DNA of 64,000 nt from Peribolospora baueri (Eukaryota; Basidiomycota; Peribolosporomycetes; Peribolosporales; Peribolosporaceae). The notes beneath the pieces are model-generated. The model was given only the letters and a program-made list of their open reading frames with translations. It did no database searches and was not told the origin of the DNA. The stretch spans positions 434,001 through 498,000 of the forward strand of contig JAMDHS010000003.1 in NCBI GenBank assembly GCA_029717555.1. The letters are read 5' to 3'. Numbering within the stretch: the stretch's first letter is position 1; each line of letters starts with the position of its first letter. Shown here piece by piece: positions 45,889 to 57,280 of this stretch. The translations under genes were made by a program, and so were the position numbers.

Positions 45889-48800
45889 ATGAGCAGCAAC
45901 CCTCGGTCCCCAGCCTCTACTCCTACCCGCTATCCCGGAAACACTCGTCTTAAACGGCTTTCCCTCTCCACTTCGACCTCCGCATCCAACGTCTCTCCCC
46001 TCTATGACAAGGACCTTCCGGCCCTCGCGGTACAGGCGCCGGTGACGACTCTTGTGGCAGAAAACGGCGACATCGATGGGGCGCCGGAGAACGCAAACGG
46101 AAGTGTCGGTCCAGCTCACGGTCAGGGCGGTGTAGCCATCGAGCTCTCAGCCTCGATAAGCAGCGACAGCTTGCACCCAACTCGGGTGCTGGACAGTGCC
46201 ACGGTCAAGGATAGGGAACGGTATTGGGCATCAACAATGTCTGGGAGGGAAAGTCCTGTAACGAGGAAGGAGATCAGCTTTCCATACGACGGCATGCCCG
46301 ATTCTGCTACGTCCAGCCCGCTTTGGACATCCGCTTTGCCTTCTGCACGAGGCGACGAACAGGGTCAGTCAGCAGGGGCGTCGATGGCGGACGGAGGACA
46401 GACCGTCAGGAGTAGGAGGTCGCTTTCCCTTCTTGGAAATGATGGCCTCAGCGGCGGCGGCAGCGGCGTCTCGGAGCGAAGCGCAGGCGAGGAAGGAGCC
46501 GGTAACGACGGGTCGTTTGCCATTTCCCGCTCTCCCCTGGCTCGGAGGGATCCCAGGAAACGCATGTCCCTTGGATACGTGGCATCTCCCTCCTCTTCCT
46601 CCTTCAATCACTACAACCCAGACCGCTCCTCTGCGTCTCCCTCCGGCCTACCCTACTCACCTGCCGCCAACCACCACCACCCAGGTTCTCCCTTCGCCCG
46701 TCAGCAGTCTCAAACCGTTCCCCGTACGCCCACTGCGAATGGACGATCCATCTCCTACAACTCGACAGGAGGAGCCACTTCGGCGCCAGACACGCCGTTG
46801 ACGCGGTACACGACGTCCTTCGACCGCTCTGATGATGCCGGAGGCGAAGTGGATGCGCTGGCTGCCGTAAGTAGGACGCCTCCGTTGTCCTCTTCGATAT
46901 CTTCTTGGGGCAGCGGGCGGTCGTTGGCCGTCTCGGCGTCCAAGGACGGCGGTGAGATGAACGGAGACGGGGAAGGCTCGACGGCCAGGCCGTCTTCTGT
47001 TTCGACGTCCATGGACAGGCATATGGAGCTCTTGGGCTTAATGGCTGGTAAGGAGAGAAAGTGCTTGGATCTGAGAGAAGGTGAGCCCCACTTTTTTCTT
47101 TCCCGAGCTCCGTCTGACTTTTTTCAGAGGTCGTAAGGAGAAGACGGCTTGTTTTAGATACCAATAGCTTCCTTTTCTGTTTCCTCAATATACAGAGCTG
47201 AAGAGAGAAGAAGCAGAACTGGCGGCTCTTAAGGAAGAATGGCATTCCATCGTTTCCTCCTCCCTCGCTCCTTCTGCCGGCTCCCATCCTTCTTTGAACC
47301 CCCCTGGCGACGGCGGCGCGATCGACTCGGAGAGTTCAAGGTCGACGGCGACAGGCGGCCCGATCTCATCGTCGCCTTCCGTCACGGGTAGTCGCCCCAA
47401 CCCTTTCGAAGCACTGGCTTCCTTCGTGGCCACTTCCGACGGTTCAAAAGATGACTCGTCGAGTGGAAGAGGAAGCGGGGACTGGAAACAACTCCTGGCT
47501 GCGAGGCTTCCCGCTGGCGTGGGAGGCCAGGTTGGCGCCTTCTTGGAGGGACTGGCGCAGGGTGCCAGAGGCGGAGGACCATCAGAGGGGGCGAAGCCAA
47601 AGGAGAAGGGCAAAGAGAGGGAGGGGTCGGTTTCGAGCGGCGCGGGCGGGACGCTTGGTGCGATTGGAGAGGAGGACGAGGAAGGCTCACCTCGTGTGCC
47701 CAGGAAGGATATGGATCGGCCAGCGGCCGCAGGAGGGTCGAGCATCATGACAGCGTTGGCCAAAGTAGACACTTTGGTCATTGTTGCAGGCGACGATAAA
47801 ACGGAAGAGAGCGGACCTCCAGTTCCTCCTGAACCCTCTCCCTCTCCGCCTCCCCCTTCCACTCCTTACCCCACAACGAGACGCCCCAAGGCAGAAGACA
47901 AGGATCTCCTCCGCGCATTTGGCCTCAGCGACAGCCCCATTAGCTCCCCTGAGACGGTCGTTCGAGCGCTCGGCACGGAGGATGGAGAAGAGGAGGAGAA
48001 AGAGACTCTTGCCGAGCCGAAAGAAGAGACGAGTGGAGCTGGTGCCGCGGAGGCGGAAGCGGAGGAGACGAGTGGGTCGATCGCACAAGATCGTCGAGCG
48101 TCCATGATCTCGAGCACGACGGAGGGCAGCTCCAGGCCCACCTCTTTCACATCGACCGCTTCATCCACCGCCCCATCCGATTCGACCGTCCCGTCCCCTT
48201 CTACATCTCCTCAACAGCTTCAGAAACAGACGAGACAGGAAAGCCGGACCGACGCACAGGCGCCTCAGTTCGCCAAAGCGCTTGCCGCCAATGCGGGCAG
48301 GGGCAAGGAGACCACGCCGGTCAAGTCGACTGTGCCGAAACATGCCAAGCGCAGGTCGCTCTTCGACGTGTTGTCTCCGGCGCCTTTCGCGACGTCGTTC
48401 TCGTTCGGGTCAGCGGATGCTGCGTCCAACCGGGGGGTTGGACGCACGAGCGTTGACGGCGCTGGACCAGAGGCCTCGGAGAACACACCGCCGGCGAAGG
48501 TTGTGTCCTCGAACTTTGGTCTATTGTCGGAAATGCGCAAGGCAGGTGAGGACGGCTGGTCGAACTGGTCGAAGCGTCTCGCGTCGAGCGAGACGTTCAA
48601 GGCTGGGCAAAAACTCTTGAGCAAGGCGGAGCAGCGCGTCATCGAGGCCATTACTGTCGACGTGGAGGAAACGTGGAACAGCACAGGTTCCAGCAGTAGC
48701 GCCGCTGCCAGAGCGAGGCAGCACCATCACCAGCAGCAGCAGCAGCAGCAGCATGTGTCTGGGCAATCGAAACCGAGGACGGTCGACCAGCGTAGGAGCG

Positions 48801-49402
48801 CGACCAGCGCCGGCGGATATCGAGAGCCGTCAAGTCCTAGTTCGCTTTCCGCTAATGTCGGCAGCCTCGGCGGTGCTGGCGGCCGACGGACGTCGTCCTC
48901 TTCTTCGACCGCGGGAAAGATGGAAGCCGAGGGTCCTGAGGCCGATACAAATCAACAACAGCAGCGAGGTCGATTGGCGCCTTCGTCCGCACTGGCACCG
49001 TCGTCGTCATCGCAAGCGCAACGTCGGAGTTCGTCTACCCACTCTTCTTCCGCCTCTCCCTCCTCCGCTCGTTCCCGCTCCCCCACCGAAGCCACGATGT
49101 TGGCCCCAGGAGCGCCACCCGGCTCAGCGCGCTCGACCGGAAGTGCCAAATCCCCGATGACGGGGTGGGAATGGGACGAAAGCGACGCATGGAAGGAGGA
49201 GGAGCTAAAGCAGATTGCGACGGCTAGGAAGAAGACTGGTGGCAAGGGCTTGCGGTCAAGTTGGAGTGGCGGTAATGCTGGCGGAGGTGTGGGTACTGGA
49301 GTAGACGAGGTGAGAAAGGCGGCTGGCCCGCCTGGTGCTGTGGAGGGGAGGAGGAGGAGTAGGGCTGCGGTAGACAAAGCGCTCGGGAAGGAGTCGAGAT
49401 AA
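45889..49402 (+). CDS. Long Ser-rich protein with a DUF4048-like motif
   Basis: Two exons (45,889-47,080 and 47,196-49,402) join in frame to 1132 residues. Most of it is disordered: Ser, Pro, Thr, Gly and Ala dominate, with a polyglutamine/histidine tract near 48,722-48,756 (CAG repeats). The one strongly conserved-looking element spans the splice site: SMDRHMELLGLMAGKERKC, then LREELKREEAELAALKEEW, a short coiled coil that I associate with the fungal DUF4048 family. A second likely ordered stretch near 48,510-48,680 (FGLLSEMRKAGEDGWSNWSK, then KAGQKLLSKAEQRVIEAITV) precedes the tail. A C-terminal WEWDESDAWKEEELKQI motif and basic end follow. Function is not known to me; low-complexity fungal proteins of this type are often cell-cortex or septum regulators, but that is speculation. 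Confidence 0.78.
48722..48756 (+). repeat. CAG trinucleotide repeat coding polyglutamine
   Basis: A His-rich start (CACCATCACCAG) followed by about seven perfect CAG codons inside the DUF4048-like gene. Confidence 0.85.
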
Positions 49403-49984
49403 GATGGGGGCGGCACTCGACTTGTGTCCCCCCTAGCTATGGACTGCTTCTACGTGACCATTCTTCTTCCTCCGCTTCAGGTCATTCTCGCTTCATATCG
49501 AGCAACTCTTTCTGCCTTCCGCATCTCACCGTGCGTCTTGCGCTGTGCGCCGCACGACCGCAGCGAGCCAGCCTTTCTCTCCTTCTTGCTGCACGCAGTG
49601 TCGTTTTTTGCTTTTGTGATTCGTTCCCATCATCATGATCAACGTGTCTCGTCTCGTATTACTTGCGCATTTTCGCCCCCTTTGGATTCGCCGAGGGATC
49701 TCCTAGAGAGGATGAGCCGTGGGCACGTTCTAAAAAAACTATTTCTTTTGTTCGTGCTGCATTTATTCGCTCCGAGCGAGCGAAGTCGAGTCTAGCGCGA
49801 ACCCGGCGTACGTCTTCACAAAGGCACAGATCGAATCGATCCAAGAGAGAAGCAGAACATCAGGGCTGCTATCGCAGCTTTTGATTGCAGACGTGGAAAA
49901 GGAGTGGAGACTGCTGCAAGGACTCCCGACCCAGCGAGAGCCGCTCCTGGTCGCGCGATTCTCAATCGATCAACGACTGACTTT
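49403..49984. other. Convergent region, no gene seen
   Basis: 582 bases between the stop of the DUF4048-like gene and the likely stop of the next minus-strand gene. No protein-like content was recognised. Confidence 0.4.
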
Positions 49985-51176
49985 AGGCAACCAACGCACG
50001 ACGGCCGTGGCCTTCCCGCTGACGTAGGTGTAGACGTACCATCCGTACGAGCAAGCTTGGGACGCTGTGAAGACGATGTGATCTGCAGGGTACGTCCGAG
50101 GAGCGTGAGAGGATCGCGTGAAAAGACGGGTCGGCGACGTTCAGCGTGATGACGTCCTGGGTCATCTCCTCGTCGTCACGCCGTCTGCCGAACCTTCCGG
50201 CTAGAATTCCAAAACCTCATCCCGTAGCTGCGTGGAGAGAGCTGGAGTCCAGCATCGTCCAAGAAGGTACTCACGACGGACCCAATCACAGGGAAGGCAC
50301 TCAGGAAGACCAGGGGAACGGATCCGAACCATATGACGACAGGGAGCCAACGAGAAATAGACTTGGCTTGACGGAACTGCTTGCCGAACTGTGCGCGGCG
50401 GCGGAGTGGGCGAGGGCATCAAGCGAGAGCGTGTGCGATGTGGGGCTCAGTGAAGCCAGAAGGAAGAATGGAGCGTAGTTGAGCTCGCGCAGAAGATACG
50501 TCGAACACTTACTCCGGCTAAAAATCCGGTTGCGACGGTATACAGAGCGAGTCCAACGAGATAAAAAGCTGGGCACAGGTGGAGGGGAGAAGCATTGAAA
50601 GGGAGCAGATGCGACAACCGTAGAGTGGTGAGAGTTTCAGCGCTCTTTCCCGTGCAGATGACGCGTCCAGTTCGCTTACTGGTGAACAGTCCGAGGATCG
50701 ACGCCCACGCAAAGACGACGGACAAGATAGTCGAGCAAGAAGCGGCGGCGGCTCTGAAATCAGGAAAAGATAAAAAATTAGCAACGACAATAAAATGAGG
50801 CGGTTACTTAGAGTTCTAGTCAGACATGGCGACAGATCCCCTCTGTCCAAGTGGACTTGACACCACGTCGTCAAAGTCTGGGGGACCACAGCGGCAACAA
50901 AATTTCGACGTACATGACACCAAAGCCCTTGGCTCTTCCGCTGTTGCTGAGGCCCAGCCAGCTGTAGGCACACTTTTCATCGCCAAAAGAGATCTCATTG
51001 GCCTCTCCGCCTCTGACGCTGCCCTTCTCGATGTCATTTTCGAGGTCGGAGGCTGTATAAGCCGGGGTGCCGCCGTCGAAAGTGCGAGAGGAGGCGTAAT
51101 GAGAATGCCAGTTCTCCGAGGAAACGCCGCGGGCAAGCAAGGGGTTTGGTCGGAAGGCGACTCTGAGCGAATGCAT
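49985..51176 (-). CDS. Probable multi-pass membrane protein, not recognised
   Basis: Minus-strand blocks with typical fungal splice signals describe a membrane protein. Reading N to C: a soluble part (YTASDLENDIEKGSVRGGE, ISFGDEKCAYSWLGLSNSG; third codon positions mostly G/C), hydrophobic ILSVVFAWASILGLFTS, hydrophobic YLVGLALYTVATGFLAG, a basic loop GKQFRQAKSISRWLP, hydrophobic VVIWFGSVPLVFLSAFPVIG, and finally DHIVFTASQACSYGWYVYTY followed by VSGKATAVVRWLPKVSR and a stop near 49,985. That is three or four membrane segments. I can connect the blocks with plausible GT-AG introns but not prove the path, and the start is uncertain. No known family came to mind. Confidence 0.42.
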
Positions 51177-52341
51177 GCTGGGCGAATTACAGCATTCGTG
51201 CTGGTTGCGGAAGCGAGTCGCTCAGTGTGCGTGGGTGTGGAGGTGGAACAGCAGGGAGGAATGGACAATGAACGAACGAGTGCGCATCCACGATAGGGAA
51301 AACAAGAAACAAACATAAAAGTCAGACGAGTCCAAGTCCTTGTGACCTGCGCAAGGTAGAGGGAGTAGGAGAAGAGGAAGAAAGAAAGTGCGTCGAGGAG
51401 GGAAAATCTCGAACGCGAGGTACCGGGGGCAGGGAGGTACCGGGGGCAGGGGATCTTGAAATATACCGTCTCGAAGGCACGTAAGAAAGATAGGCACTGG
51501 GGCTGATCCTGATCCTACCTCTACTAGCCTAGATTCGTCCTGACTCAGGACGACTCAACCGCATTAGCCGAGAATCCGCGACGGCTGTTGCCTGGTCTGA
51601 ACATGGTACTGTGGGGAAACAAACGGACTAAACATGTAGATGCAGTAGAAAAACCTACAATCTCAGTTCAACTGCATATGTATAGACTCTGGTAATACGG
51701 CTGACGACGGAGGTTGAATGTGAAGGATGGTCAGTTATACGAGCTTGCCCGCAAGAGACGTCAACCGGTGAGACTTGGTAACCGTCCAATAACATCAACA
51801 TGGGAACGGCGTGGCAAGGAAAACCACTCAAGCTGGCATAAAGCCCCAAGAATGCCGTCAGCCATAGAATCGACATGTGATCATCCTAACCAGACTCTGC
51901 TCTTTTGCCACGCCGTTTGTTGCCCATGACGACGGCGAGAGAAGGGCGAGCTGAACCTGTGAGACCCTGAAGTTAGAGGTTGAAAATCAGTACTTGGGGA
52001 GTCTACACCAGTGTGTGCTCCTTGTCACTCGCGGGGGAGAGAAAGAGGTGGTGTTGACCGAAAGACTTGCCGAGGTCAAAGGAGGCCATTCATTGTCGTT
52101 CCCCAACGCGGCCCTCGAGAAGCATCGCGACACCGCCCCGGAGCACTGCGGCAAGATCCGTCACCCATCCAGCAACAGTCAGTCGCCAGGCGTTGTGTCA
52201 GAAACGACAACAACCGAGCCTCCTTCATCAGCACGACAGGTCACTCGCCTAGTGTTCACGCAGAGTAATCGCTTCTTGGAGAGGCTATTGGCTAATTGAG
52301 ACAGGAACGGGAAAAAGGGCGGAAACAGGACAGCCAGTAAG
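51177..52341. promoter_or_regulatory. Upstream region of the membrane protein gene and SFT2
   Basis: More than 1.1 kb without a recognisable gene. Two tandem copies of a 17-base unit (GAGGTACCGGGGGCAGG) lie at about 51,417-51,452. A 19-base near-perfect palindrome centred on TGACTCA occurs at 51,535-51,553. Short open frames at 52.0-52.3 kb are not convincing. Confidence 0.45.
51535..51553. promoter_or_regulatory. Palindrome containing a TGACTCA (Gcn4/AP-1 type) site
   Basis: TCGTCCTGA, one central C, then TCAGGACGA: nine-base perfect arms. The core TGACTCA is the classic binding site of Gcn4/AP-1 bZIP factors. Function in this organism is not shown. Confidence 0.5.
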
Positions 52342-53535
52342 ATGTCGGGACGATGGTGAGTGAACTTTCGAGTTGCATGTGCATATCATCGTTGCGGTCA
52401 CCAAAGAGGATTGCATACCATTTGAAGGGCATGGGATATGCCATATGACGCTCATCGCACTTTGTCCTCGCCTTGATACAGGCTTAACATCGACACGAAT
52501 GCGATCAAGAACGTCAACTCGGAGCTGACCGAGGACAGCTCCCAGTTTGATTTCTTGCAGCTTAGTCGACAGCAGCGCCTGATAGGATTTGCTGGCTGGT
52601 AAGCCGACGGATTGGATGGTAGACTGAATTGGCAGCAATGTGATGGCTGCCAGTCGAAAAATGACGTATACGTGCCGTTCTTCCCTTTCTTTGCTCCTAC
52701 TCTGCGCTTTTCTTTACGTTCTTTTCAACTGGACAGCTTCATCGGCGGCTTCGTCATCTCCCTTCTTGGATCGATTCTTCTCTTTACGGGTAACCTCGCT
52801 CTTTTCGCAGGTGAGCTCTGAGGATTCTGGACTACTCCGGACGGGGACTCGATTGTGACCGAGTCGTGATGAGCGCACATGCTTACTAGCAACTCTAACG
52901 GTTTGGTATAGTGCTTTACTCGGTCGGCGTTGTCGTCTCGCTCGTTGGAACGGGCTTCCTCCTCGGCGTGAGTTGAACTCTACGTGTTACCTGTTATCAC
53001 ACGTCCGTTTGTGCTTGTGGACGTATGTATGCGTGCATGGTAGTCAAGCTGAACGTTTCTCTATTTTGCCATCGCGTCTTGGCCTACCTTTCCTCCCCGT
53101 CGCCAGTTCGTCCGCCAATTCAAGCAGATGTTCAACCCAGTCCGACTAGTGGCGACGTGCATCTTCCTAGCCGCGATGGTGATGGTCTTCGTGAGCGCAT
53201 TTGCGCTCCGCATCGACGTGAGTGCTCCGTGTCAAACAAGCGACACCTTTGCCGGCCATGTCCAGCGGAAACGTTGCGACGCACGGCCTTGATTGCCTGA
53301 CGTGCCTTGTTCCTCCTTCACCAGGCCCTGGCCATCGTCTTCTGCATTATCGAGTACCTTGCCTTCCTCTGGTATTGCCTTTCATATATCCCTTACGCAA
53401 GGTGAGTGTCCGTCCAAACTTTTCTTCCGCCAAGAGTGTCTCTCGCTGTCTGTCTCACCGAGGCCTTCGCCCTGTCCTTCGGACTGATCGATCAACAGGG
53501 CGGCAGCCAAAAAGTTGTTTGGCAACCTCTTCTGA
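52342..53535 (+). CDS. SFT2: Golgi vesicle transport protein SFT2
   Basis: A tetra-spanning protein that supports endosome/Golgi retrograde membrane fusion. The first coding exon is only 14 bases (52,342-52,355, MSGR plus two bases of Trp). Next, LNIDTNAIKNVNSELTEDSS and FDFLQLSRQQRLIGFAG form the cytosolic N-terminus. The four helices are CFIGGFVISLLGSILLF, NLALFAVLYSVGVVVSLVGT, ATCIFLAAMVMVFVSAFAL and ALAIVFCIIEYLAFLWYCLS. Family-specific motifs are present: GTGFLLGFVRQFKQMFNPVR and SYIPYARAAAKKLFGNLF at the end (stop 53,533-53,535). Six or seven exons. Length is about 170-175 residues, usual for Sft2. Confidence 0.93.
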
Positions 53536-54081
53536 GTTTTGACCGAAGGAGTCAAAAGGGTTTTTTTGTCCGTCGCAGCTTAGCTCGTCAGCGCCGTCTT
53601 CCATTTCGGAGTCTTTGCCCGTCCACACGACGTGCTGCGACTCCTACTTCCTGCGCCCGTCCATCTTTCCGATCTCGCTATCGACTTCGGTTTCGTGCTC
53701 TCCTTCCGGTTTTTCTGTACTTGTCACGGTCTAATAAAGTCTGGGCTTGGTTGTGCAATGTCCTCTTTTCTTGTCCTTAGCAAAGAGTCCAATGACCTCG
53801 AGTGGCCGGACGGACGACAGCGTTATGGCTCGACCACTCGTTCGTTCGGGGCCAGGCCTTTTGTTCGGCCGGTCCGCCCGATGAATCCCTTTCGCTCAGG
53901 ACCTGTTACGCCAACCAATTCCACGCCTACCGATCGTGCCTGGATCGGCGATGCGATGATGATGGAGACAGCGTTGCGACGAGCGGCGGTTGCCATTGCA
54001 ATGCGAGTATAGGATAAGGAAGAAAACAAAAGACAGCGAGCTCGAGCTCGCGACTCGTCTAAAGCGTAGGTGGCCGCCCCG
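53536..54081. terminator. Convergent 3' region of SFT2 and TIM54
   Basis: 546 bases between two converging stops; no gene. An AATAAA at 53,733-53,738 is a candidate polyadenylation signal for SFT2, about 200 bases after its stop. Confidence 0.4.
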
Positions 54082-55910
54082 TCATTCCTCGACGCCCTCG
54101 GCTCTCCGCTCCTTCTCCCTCCGAATCGCCAGCCACTTCTCCCTCTCCTCCTTCTCCTTCTCCAAATCCGGATCAGTAAAGACGGCAAACCGGCTTCTGA
54201 ACCGGTCATCCCATTGGACCGGTTTAGACGGTTTGACAATGTCAAAACCTTCCTTTTCGCCGCGCCAGCTAAGCTCCTTTTTGATACGCTGGGCTCGGAG
54301 CTCGGATTCAGTAGGCGGGGGATAATTCTTCTCTTCCTTTGTAGGTTCCCTTTCTCCCCTCGCCAAGGCGCGCGCAGTGGCCAGCTTCTCGGGCAGCTCA
54401 GCATAGAACCTAGCCTTGGCGTCGTCGAGGTACTTGGGCAGCTTAAAGAAGGAGGGCTTGTAGAAGCGCTCGCTGTCGAGACCCCAGTCGAGGTCGCTGT
54501 GCGTCGGCGCGCCCGTCGTCCTGTCCTCCGCTTCTCGTCCTCCCTCGCGCTCTCCTTGCTCCTCCGTCTCGGGCACCCAAGGACCTTCATCCCGTTGATC
54601 TGGAGGAAACTCAAAATCTCGCCGGCCACCGAGGACGAGACGGATGGCGGTCTCACCGCCCTCGCGCACCTTGTCGCGCTGTCGGAAAAAGCCCACGATC
54701 CTCCTCGGCCAGGTGCGGAAGCCGATCTGGGTGGCATAAGGGACGTAGAGAAGGGGTGGTTGAGCGGGGAGGACGTCGGGTGGGGGGATAAGAGTCGGTT
54801 CTGTGGTCGATCGAGACGAGGCGGCGGGGGAAGGAGGCGCGGGGGCGGGCGCACGACGGAGAGCGGAGAAAGGTGCAAAGAGGCTGGATCGTTGCGACGA
54901 CGAAGAGGAAAGCCGGGAGGGCGGAGCGGCGTCGTCACCGTCCGCCTCTGCCGCCAGCATCCTGATCCGTCGCTCCACCTCATCCTCTTCACCAAGGTCT
55001 TCATCCGCCCTCAAGTTGTCCGCGTCAGGCGAAGAAACAACGCCTTCCGATGCCATCTCTTGCCGCTTTGGCGGCTCATCAAATGCCCGGTCTTCCTCTT
55101 GCTCGAGTATCTTCACCAGCCTCTCCTCCTCCTCTCCTTCCCGCGGCGGCTGAGCGGGGATATGCCCGCTCCAGCCGCGCTTCAATCCAGCCATATACTC
55201 CTTGAATGCGGGTCTACCAACGACAAGGACGCCTCCCTCGAGCTCGCGCTGAAGTTTTTGTTCGGGTGTGAGGATGGTGGGAGGAAGATCCGGCTCGGGC
55301 GGTTGGGGCCCTCTGGCTTCTAATCGGCGTCGGTCGTGCACGCGCGCTTCGATGGCGCGGGCAAGCGCTCCGTGCTGCTTTCCTGCGACGGTCTCCCAGT
55401 CTACCGCTGCCGCCACGAGGATGGGCTGAAAAGAGGAGGGAGAGGGAGAGGTAAATCGTATGAGGGCGGAGCGAGACCTGTGAAGCGACAGGGCCAACTC
55501 ACCTTGACATACTTGCGAAAGTAGCGCAAACCGCGATCCCAGTCATCGTCCTCGGGTCCCTTAGCACCGAGAACGAGCACCTTCCTTCCGTAGTCGAGGC
55601 TGTTATCCAAAGTCTGTTCGCCGAGGTACTTCACGCGGTCCTCGTACTCCTTGCGGATGCGCTTGCACTGTCTCCGGTCGTCCCAGTAGAGGTAGGAGAG
55701 TGTGCCGGTGAGAGTCCAAAATATGAGCCAGTTGCGGCCCGGTAGGCGCGGTCGCCAGGTGAGCACGGAGCGGGGTATGCCCATGTACTGGAGCGGGGCG
55801 AGGGCGCGAGGGACGGGTCGGGGGGGCGGCTTGGCAGGGAGGGTGGACTTGGAGGAGGAGGAGGAGGCGGCGCCGTCGGAGGGCGGGGGTGGCGGAGGAG
55901 GTTGGGCCAT
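54082..55910 (-). CDS. TIM54: Mitochondrial import inner membrane translocase subunit TIM54
   Basis: A subunit of the TIM22 complex, which inserts carrier proteins into the inner mitochondrial membrane. Exons 55,503-55,910 (136 codons) and 54,082-55,425 (448 codons with stop) give 583 residues. The conserved N-terminal part is clear: ALAPLQYMGIPRSVLTWRP, LPGRNWLIFWTLTGTLSYLY (membrane segment), WDDRRQCKRIRKEYEDRVKY, then LDYGRKVLVLGAKGPEDDDW, GLRYFRKYVKPILVAAAVDW. Later blocks include LLYVPYATQIGFRTWPRRIV and GFFRQRDKVREGGETAIRLV, RFYKPSFFKLPKYLDDAKAR and a Glu/Arg-rich C-terminus ending GVEE. The start chosen (MAQPPPP) is the first that gives the usual short Pro-rich N-terminus; an upstream in-frame ATG at 56,030 would add a hydrophobic stretch. 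It is longer than yeast Tim54 because of a low-complexity middle part. Confidence 0.93.
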
Positions 55911-56069
55911 CTTGGAAGGGCCTGGCCTGATGTGACTGACTCCTCGGCGAGATGGCGGTGACGACTTTGGGCAAGCATTTACAACGACGACGAGGAGGAT
56001 GAAGAAGAATGCGAATAATCGCCTCATCACGTGATGCGAGAAGCCGGGCGAGGACCCATTCTCATAACC

Positions 56070-56549
56070 CTAAAGTACGGTCCGGAGACATTTCTCGGCC
56101 TCCGCCGTAAAAGCCCATGGATGACCCGGGCGCGAGTTTGTATGCCCGCACAGTTCCATCGGCCTCCACGAGGAACGAGACCGGGTGGACTGGCCCGGCC
56201 CAGCCTTTTGGACATCGACTCCACGAGTAACCTCCATTTCTTCTCCGTCACCGAGTGGCAGCGTCGTGATGAGAAGAAGCTGGCCTTCGTCGATGGGGAA
56301 AAGTGTGTGTGAAGAGTGCAGGGGCTTGAGCGTGTTGGCAACGCCGAACGAGTGCGACATCTCGATTAGCGACCGGTGCAAAGCTTCCGTCTCGTGGTAG
56401 ACGTGGTGTGTCTCCGCAACGTTGGGAATCCCGTTGAACCTTTTGACAGAAAGGAGGAGCGATGTCTGTTCCGGCAGGACAGGGACTGGTTTCGAGATCT
56501 TAATGAGCCTTCGAGCATATGGGAACGTATAAGATTGACAAAAGCTCAT
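56070..56549 (-). CDS. Hypothetical open frame, 159 codons
   Basis: An uninterrupted frame from the ATG at 56,549 to the stop at 56,070 with some protein-like content (SKPVPVLPEQTSLLLSVKRF, FGVANTLKPLHSS, PIDEGQLLLITTLPLGDGEE). No family is recognised. The start codon lies inside the first copy of a 41-base direct repeat, 30 bases from a transposon insertion. The frame also covers the likely TIM54 promoter. It could be a decayed gene or chance. Confidence 0.28.
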   Translation of the reverse strand: MSFCQSYTFPYARRLIKISKPVPVLPEQTSLLLSVKRFNGIPNVAETHHVYHETEALHRSLIEMSHSFGVANTLKPLHSSHTLFPIDEGQLLLITTLPLGDGEEMEVTRGVDVQKAGPGQSTRSRSSWRPMELCGHTNSRPGHPWAFTAEAEKCLRTVL

Positions 56550-56578
56550 TCAACCCTCGATTGAACTGAAAATGAACT
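56538..56578. repeat. 41-base direct repeat, copy 1
   Basis: Shares 35 of 41 bases with 57,281-57,321; all six differences are transitions. Its right end abuts the TA target site of the inserted transposon. Confidence 0.75.
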
Positions 56579-56579
56579 A

Positions 56580-57225
56580 CAGTCAAACTTGTCTATAAAC
56601 ATACAAGTTGTACAGCCCGAGGGCTATGCAGTATGTGGGAGGGTGACTATACAGGGCGGGGTCTATGCAAAGTTGCCGCAGTCGTTGCCACAGTCGACAG
56701 CGTCCATCAAGACATGAATTCCAAGCTTTACTATAGAGTATGTACACGTCATAACACAACCATGTTTAAGAAGAAGCGTGTGCAGAAAAGAATTGTCGAA
56801 GATCGGTTCGTTTACTCGTTGACATGTTCTTTGAAAGAGATGGTGAAACGCGGACAAGCACCCACGTGTAGTAACGTTAAAACTGACGGTGGATGGACGA
56901 AAGTGGATGTTACTTGTTCGTTATTGTTAAGAGAGCATACAAAGACGAAAGCCGCAGTAACACAGTTGCCTACGTAGTCATGTCCGATTTCAGCCGCGTA
57001 ACCACGGTGCATATGATCCTCAACCCTAACTATGCATGCCGAGGTGGTAAGGACGGCACCGGTTTCAGTGCTATGCAATATGCGGGTACGTTTGGTATGC
57101 ATGTAGACCAGTGTTTTGACTGGGATTAGTCAATTTTTGGCTGGGGACAAGCGGGAAAGGGAGATCTCTATGCACTATGCGAAGGCATACCTAGGGACCC
57201 GTATGCTAACAGAAAAGTTTGACTG
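56580..57225. mobile_element. Non-autonomous Tc1/mariner (pogo/Fot-like) element
   Basis: The left end CAGTCAAACTTGTCTATAA and the right end GAAAAGTTTGACTG are terminal inverted repeats: over about 25 bases 21 pair, with the outer 11 perfect. A TA dinucleotide flanks each side (56,578-56,579 and 57,226-57,227), the target-site duplication of Tc1/mariner elements. The CAGTCAAAC start is typical of pogo/Fot-type fungal transposons. At 646 bp it is too short for a transposase, and none of its frames shows a DDE or CENP-B-like domain, so it needs a transposase from elsewhere (a MITE). It is AT-richer than its surroundings. Confidence 0.85.
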
Positions 57226-57280
57226 TAGGTCTCATTGAACGTATGAGGTTAACCAAAGGCCGATGAAGCCTTGTACCTAA

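Noticed and set aside
47185-47862. Minus-strand open frame of 225 codons
   Set aside because: Antisense of the second exon of the DUF4048-like gene; mirror image of its Ser/Pro/Glu bias.
50826-51296. Open frame of 156 codons on the + strand
   Set aside because: It looks moderately protein-like, but the minus strand has better codon third-position pattern and connects to membrane segments. It remains possible.
54070-55323. Open frame of 417 codons on the + strand
   Set aside because: Antisense of TIM54 exon 2, whose protein matches the family throughout.
56633-57129. Two open frames inside the MITE
   Set aside because: 114 and 78 codons, no transposase motifs, overlapping in different frames; treated as non-coding filler.
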